From the NCBI GenBank assembly GCA_947561585.1, contig CANNZV010001147.1, forward strand, positions 214,799 through 278,798: a DNA stretch of 64,000 bases, in the 5' to 3' direction. This document shows positions 59,103 through 64,000 of this stretch, piece after piece; positions within the stretch are counted from its first letter, which is position 1; each line of letters opens with the position of its first letter. Under the pieces are notes generated by a model, which was not told where the DNA came from, ran no database searches, and was given only the letters and a program-made list of their open reading frames with translations. The stretch is from Caprella mutica. Its lineage: Eukaryota; Arthropoda; Malacostraca; Amphipoda; Caprellidae. Made by a program: the position numbers and the translations under genes.

Positions 59103-59410
59103 AAATTGTTTTAAAAATTAGTGTAAATTGTTTTAAAATTTATATAAGTTGTTTTAAAATTTATGTAAATTGTTTTAAAATTTATATAAGTTGTTTTAAA
59201 ATTTATGTAAATTGTTTTAAAATTTATATAAGTTGTTTTAAAATTTATGTAAATTGTTTTAAAATTTATATAAGTTGTTTTAAAATTTATGTAAATTGTT
59301 TTAAAATTTATATAAGTTGTTTTAAAATTTATGTAAATTGTTTTAATATTTAAATAAGTTGTTTTAAAATTAATGTAAATTGTTTTAAAATTTATGTAAA
59401 TTGTTTTAAA
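59103..59410. repeat. 42-bp minisatellite made of two alternating 21-bp units
   Basis: TTGTTTTAAAATTTATATAA and TTGTTTTAAAATTTATGTAA-type 21-mers alternate, about 14 in all. The period being a multiple of three leaves both strands open; these ORFs are not genes. Confidence 0.95.
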
Positions 59411-60482
59411 TTTATGATGCATTACGATTACATTTTAATTAAATCATTTATTAGATAGATAGACGATCTTTTTATCATCAATGTTACAGGGCAATCACTG
59501 ATAGATCACAAATGATCAGCGATTATAATTATATTCAACTGATTATCGAGTGTTAATGTTTAGAGTTCTAAAATCTAATTTTCAATATAATAAAATACAG
59601 ATATAACATCATCAATACAGGTAACAAATCCGGATATAAAATCTCTATCCGTGAAATAAGTCATCAATCTTTCAATTTTCTAAAGGTTTCATCTACAATA
59701 TGATTTAGTATCACTTTCCCTCTATATGATATTTAAAAACACTACGCCACATAAATCAAAAAGTAAGTGATTGTCAGAATGAGTTATGAGGAACTCTTAC
59801 TATCGAAAGCTGGTAGATAATTATAATAAATACAGTAAACCACTGCCACATAAAAGTGCCATTCATCGTCAGATTCCAGCAGTGTGGATGTGACCTTACC
59901 TAGAGGAGGAGGTGATAGAGAGACAGCTCTTAAGCCTTCTCTGAACTATTATTATAATATACCTATATCCTCAGCGGTCTTATATCATTCAGTGAAAATT
60001 TAGTGTATAACTTTAGAAAAGTCATTCAATTTTTTTAAAGTTACAGATCTTACAATGGTGCTAACACATATAAAATACATATGATTACTTGACATGTGCG
60101 TCCTTATTCAATTGTTTTTTATGATATAAACATAGGTCTGATGTTGGTTGTAGGAAATGAATCCATTTTACTTTGTTCTAATGTAGTTCATGGATCATTG
60201 AGTTCTGCATCGCTATGTGAGTTTATACGCACGATTGCACGTAGCTATGTAAAATATATACGCCTATAGTCTATATTTACGAACTCTCTTAACAGGTTGT
60301 ATAGTTCACTAATTTTCCGAGGATTTCCCAGTCAGAAACTTGCGATGGGTATTATTGTAATAAGAAATGGTTCATGTTAATCATGTTAGAGTAAAATTAT
60401 TAAAAATAAAAACTTGAATTAATTACAGTAAATATATGCAAATAAAAAATCAAACTGATTTCTATTTATATCATTGGATGTC
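59411..60482. other. Intergenic, degraded repeat copy, no gene seen
   Basis: Carries the second copy (59960-60180) of the direct repeat described for 57341-58573. Otherwise nothing recognised. Confidence 0.45.
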
Positions 60483-60612
60483 TAGGGTAAGTTACGAATT
60501 ATCGAACGGTTCCACATTTGCTATCATATAAGAAAAAATAAACAATTTTCTGATTTTTTTTCCTAATATGTCCGAAAATGTTAAACCGTTCGATAATTCG
60601 TATCAAACCCTA
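60483..60612. mobile_element. Family A MITE, short form, next to the secreted-protein gene start
   Basis: 130 bp: TAGGGTAAGTTACGAATTAT to GTTCGATAATTCGTATCAAA then CCCTA. It has lost the central palindrome and ends 57 bases before the next gene's ATG, so it sits in its promoter or 5' UTR. Confidence 0.85.
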
Positions 60613-60669
60613 ATTTTTTTTACTCTTCCCAACTTATAAAGTTAAAACTCATCGGTGAAAAGTTCCACG

Positions 60670-63521
60670 ATGACTTTCTTACGTTTGTTTGTGGTGTTTA
60701 TCGTTATATCCCTCTCTACCAATGTAGTGGTATCTGTTAGGGTGGACCCCAAAACTAAGGACACTGGTGACTGGTACTACTATTCAGGTCAGTAGTGATG
60801 TCAAGAAATTTTGGTTGAAAAAAAAATGAAACTCTTAGAAAATAATTTTGATGAGAATTTAAAAAAAAAATTATGTAAAAAACTTTGAAAATAGTGTCGA
60901 TATTTTTGATTTCGAAAAAAAGATTGGAAATTTTATGATATAAATTTTTTTTAATATGAATTTGATAAAAAATCTGTCAATTTTGATTAAATTTTGAAAG
61001 AAAGGTCTTGATCACTCAATTGAAAAATTGTTAAAATTCCGGGTAAGAATGCCTCTCAGGACTACATTGTTTCAATGTGGTAACACATTGGTACAATTTT
61101 ACTGCAAGAATCATTTCTATCTTGGATTGAAACAAGTATTTGTTCACATTTTAATTTTTTTCCTATCAAATTTTGAAATTCCAATATTATTATTTCAATG
61201 AAATATATATATATCTGTTATTATGATTATATCATCGTAATGTGAATATTTTCCAGTTGATAGCGCAGACACTGACGAGTTTGCGGTAGTTAATTTGGAT
61301 CTGATAACAGACGAGGAAATAGCTGAAGAAGTGGATGCTGGAGTACAGGAGGAGTTTGACGCTGTCGGTGAGACAAAGTGGTTAATTTTACACTCAATTA
61401 GTTATTTAACGGCATTTATTATAGTAAGATTATATTGAGATAAATAAATGAATATTTGGAGGATTACACATCTTTAAATTATAATATATAATAATTAAAA
61501 AAAAATTCAGATGGTCAACTGGGTGACGTTCTTCCTGATGAGCCTTTACCAGAACATCGAAAAGAAAGTAAGTATTTGGGTCTTCAAATCTCGTTATTTT
61601 TCATATTGATGATAAAACAATTATCAATTACTAATCAGAGACTAATGGTGGGACCATAGCAGATTTAGAGGAGAAAGTTATACATAGAAAATCAAGGTCT
61701 CGTCTCTCTCTTGGTATTTGATATTTTTCTCTACAGGACAGAGGGCACTAATATACAGAGGAGTTTACAAACCTGATTCTCGCTTCAATGCCTTCGTTGA
61801 TGGAGTAATGGTCAATATGGTCACAGACCTCAACAAAAGAAAGATGGACCCATTGTACTTCAAGGTTCACAAACGAGGAATACTGACGTAGGTCCTTTGG
61901 GTATTTTCGTTATTTAATGAAATTGAATAAACAAATATTAATAGCAATTTTTTCATCATCAGACATGTTCCAGTCAAAACCAAATCAAATAAAGACACCA
62001 CTACGGTTCCAACTGTAGAAGAGAATGACCAAAAGAAAAATAACAGCAAGTTAGTTTCTCTGTGGTATTATATAAGAGAATACAATACCTGTAGAATTTG
62101 AGAATTTGAATGTTCTCAATTAAACTGTTGTCATAATAAAAGCTACTTTTCAGGAAAGGAGAAGCAATAGGAGGTGGAGTAATTAGAGGTCTGTCTAATA
62201 TTAAAAGATTCGGTCATGCTGAAACCCAGATGGCAGGAAATTCAACATTGGTAAATCATCTGCGTACTGTTATAGCATCAAAGTTGAGCTCTTCTGTGTT
62301 TCTACAATCACCCTGCACCCTATTTTCCTAAAACTCATTTTCACTTTTATAGGTTCGTAGCCACCATATCTTCGGTCCTCTTGAAATAGAGATAAAATTT
62401 GAAACTGAATCTGGTACTACGGTAATCAAATCTGGACTATCCTCCTTAGCTGCTCATGGTTTAGCCAGGGTTACACCATTCACTTCTGAAATTCTGGATT
62501 TCATCATTGACAGGTTTGGGCTTTTGATAACTATATAAGATCTTCAGTTTCTAGTGGCAATAATCTTACTCTGCTATTATTTTAAGATAGGAAAGATAAA
62601 ACAAAAAACTAGATGCAATATCTATGAACTTTCTTCGACATTTGATAGGGGAACGTCGTAGTACGCGGACACACATATTAACTCGGATAGTGACTGTTGA
62701 ATCAATCTCTCCTTTAGAAATTTCTGACTGACCTATCATTATCAATATTAAAACCAGCTTTCTGAATACTGCGAGTGTCCAAGTATTGCGACTTTCCCTT
62801 TGTTTTCACAACATTCAGTTCTTCTTGGCCCGCTTTACACTTGCGCTTAATTAACACCACGAAAAAAATATTTCCTTTAAATGTTTTCACACTTGCGTTC
62901 TTTTCATTGCTGAAGGAAAAAATTAATGAGATTTTCCCTTCAGCGAAAAAAAAAAAAACGCAAGTGTGAACACATTTTAAGAAGAGTTTTTTTCCGAGGT
63001 GTTAAAGTCACAAGTGTGAAGTGGGTCTTAATATTTAAATAAATTTAAGACACAATCTACCACCACCAGGTGAGATCTCACTGGTTGTGCGGACCAATGG
63101 ATTTGGTCATTGACTTCTTAGGAGACACAGACGGTTTCAATAGGGTCATGACCAGACTTGAGGACTTACAAATGGACTCACTGACAAAAGTTGACCAGTA
63201 CGGTGCAATGATGGAAAACTTCACCATTATTAGGTGATTTGACTGTACATTACTAATGCTCTCTAATGATATAAATTTTCAACTTTAAACATAAAATCAA
63301 CTTCCTTTAGACCATTATACGAGTACATGGACTATACTGGCAACAGAACTGACGATCAGCAACTTGTGACAGACGAAGTAACCAAACATTTGTTTTCGGA
63401 CGCATCCTTCCTCGGAAAAATTCTGCGCGAAGCTTTCCACTACGCTTCCTTCGACAAAATCACCCCTCAATTTGCTCCTGAATTTAGTAACTTCACAGAC
63501 AGTTTTCATGGCAAAAAATAG
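60670..63521 (+). CDS. Secreted protein, possibly TULIP/mite group 7 allergen-like
   Basis: Nine exons: 60670-60787, 61257-61367, 61511-61567, 61737-61887, 61963-62049, 62154-62250, 62353-62513, 63075-63233 and 63311-63521; 383 aa, stop TAG. The ATG opens a signal peptide (MTFLRLFVVFIVISLSTNVV). An acidic segment (NLDLITDEEIAEEVD) follows, then FNAFVDGVMVNMVTDLNKRK, GGGVIRGLSNIKRFGHAETQ and SGTTVIKSGLSSLAAHGLAR, then a helical C terminus. The order of an amphipathic helix, a GLxxIKRxG strand and alternating strands resembles arthropod group 7 allergen-like and JHBP-like lipid-binding proteins. I infer that fold from the pattern only; ligand and role are unknown. Intron 7 contains a MITE, and exon 8 needs an unusual acceptor (GTGAG before 63075), because the nearby CCAG at 63069 would give an immediate stop. 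Confidence 0.72.
62829..63030. mobile_element. MITE in intron 7 of the secreted-protein gene
   Basis: GGCCCGCTTTACACTTGCGC at the left pairs with CAAGTGTGAAGTGGGTCTT at the right. A second internal pair is TTCACACTTGCGTT and AACGCAAGTGTGAA-like (around 62887 and 62958). GGCCC-type ends occur in many hAT MITEs; the class is tentative. Confidence 0.7.
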
Positions 63522-63713
63522 ATATCATAATTCAAGACGATACTTCTTAGATAGTTAAAATTGTTCATCTTTGTAGTATAATAAATATTTTCTGATTTAA
63601 AACATTTGTATCTAAAGTTTGTATAGGCTTGATGATATCTACCATTTCGTACAACATATTTAAATAAACTGATTGCTTTGGTTACTGTTTTGTTTGTTAA
63701 ATTTTGCAATTCA

Positions 63714-63996
63714 GTCCCTCAGAGTATGAGATCACTCTGGAAGGATCCAACAACAAGAGGTTCTTGCGTCTGAGCAGGGCGGCCATTTTGCGACTGGTGA
63801 AGAGGGAGGGGAGGCTGGAGAAGAGGCTCATGAGGATGTTCAAGAGAGGAGGGGAGAAACCTCTTAAGAATATTGGCAAGAAGAATGTCTTCGAGGGCAA
63901 GATTCTGTGGCCAAAAATTGACAAGTATAGAAATGACGTTTCTGTTGATGAGCAGAAAGACAACAGCGATTTGAAGAAATACATTTTGGCAGACAA
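63714..63996 (+). CDS. Partial exon, lysine/arginine-rich, cut by the window edge
   Basis: After a pyrimidine-containing tract and AATTCAG an open frame runs to the end of the window: PSEYEITLEGSNNKRFLRLS, then AAILRLVKREGRLEKRLMRM, FKRGGEKPLKNIGKKNVF and ILWPKIDKY. A stop lies just upstream, so it begins at a splice acceptor. It accepts phase 2, the same phase left by exon 8 (63233) of the preceding gene, so it may be an alternative 3' exon of that gene. Otherwise it belongs to a gene whose earlier exons I cannot see. GC content is higher than its surroundings. No family recognised. Confidence 0.45.
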
Positions 63997-64000
63997 GAAA

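Noticed and set aside
59057..59422. CFKIYVN and NFKTIYI repeat ORFs on both strands
   Set aside because: Products of the 42-bp minisatellite.

Overview
This is eukaryotic nuclear DNA: AT-rich, with genes split by many GT-AG introns and packed with transposon remnants, inverted repeats and minisatellites. The gene content (a Culd-like CUB/LDLa receptor, a secreted protein resembling mite group 7 allergens, PPM1L, LST2) points to an arthropod. A crustacean such as a copepod is plausible but not proven. No prokaryotic signals, rRNA or tRNA were recognised.

Four host genes are legible. (1) 96-2575, minus: five exons of the N-terminal half of LST2/ZFYVE28; first exon and FYVE domain not seen. (2) 27022-48567, minus: PPM1L, a membrane-anchored PP2C phosphatase in five exons, 505 aa. 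Its first intron is about 14.7 kb, and its introns hold a Tc1 element, a 1.1-kb palindrome, MITEs and two large minisatellites. (3) 51326-57084, plus: a 14-exon single-pass receptor with CUB-like regions, one LDLa module and a cytoplasmic tail with three PPxY motifs. It is divergent from PPM1L across 2.8 kb. (4) 60670-63521, plus: a nine-exon secreted protein of 383 aa, possibly of the TULIP fold. A further in-phase exon at 63714 runs off the window.

The most unusual feature is in PPM1L. Two minisatellites have grown out of the 3' edges of coding exons. One is a 39-bp unit made of the last 33 coding bases of exon 4 plus its six-base splice donor. It gives 21 near-identical donors, all in the same reading phase. 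The other is a 21-bp unit made of the last six codons plus the stop codon, about 35 copies. Together with 16-bp and 22-bp arrays in intron 1, the locus carries four tandem arrays.

The 2.6-25.8 kb interval is mostly nested mobile elements. A Penelope-like retroelement lies as an inverted pair (about 13.33-18.07 kb), one copy split by a TA-flanked 1333-bp DNA transposon. Next to it a dead hAT transposase (about 18.48-23.5 kb) is interrupted by three hAT-type insertions, each with an exact 8-bp target duplication. A palindromic TA-flanked MITE family recurs at least ten times across the window. Signal transduction (phosphatase), endosomal sorting (LST2) and an endocytic-type receptor sit side by side, but nothing in the sequence shows that they form one pathway.
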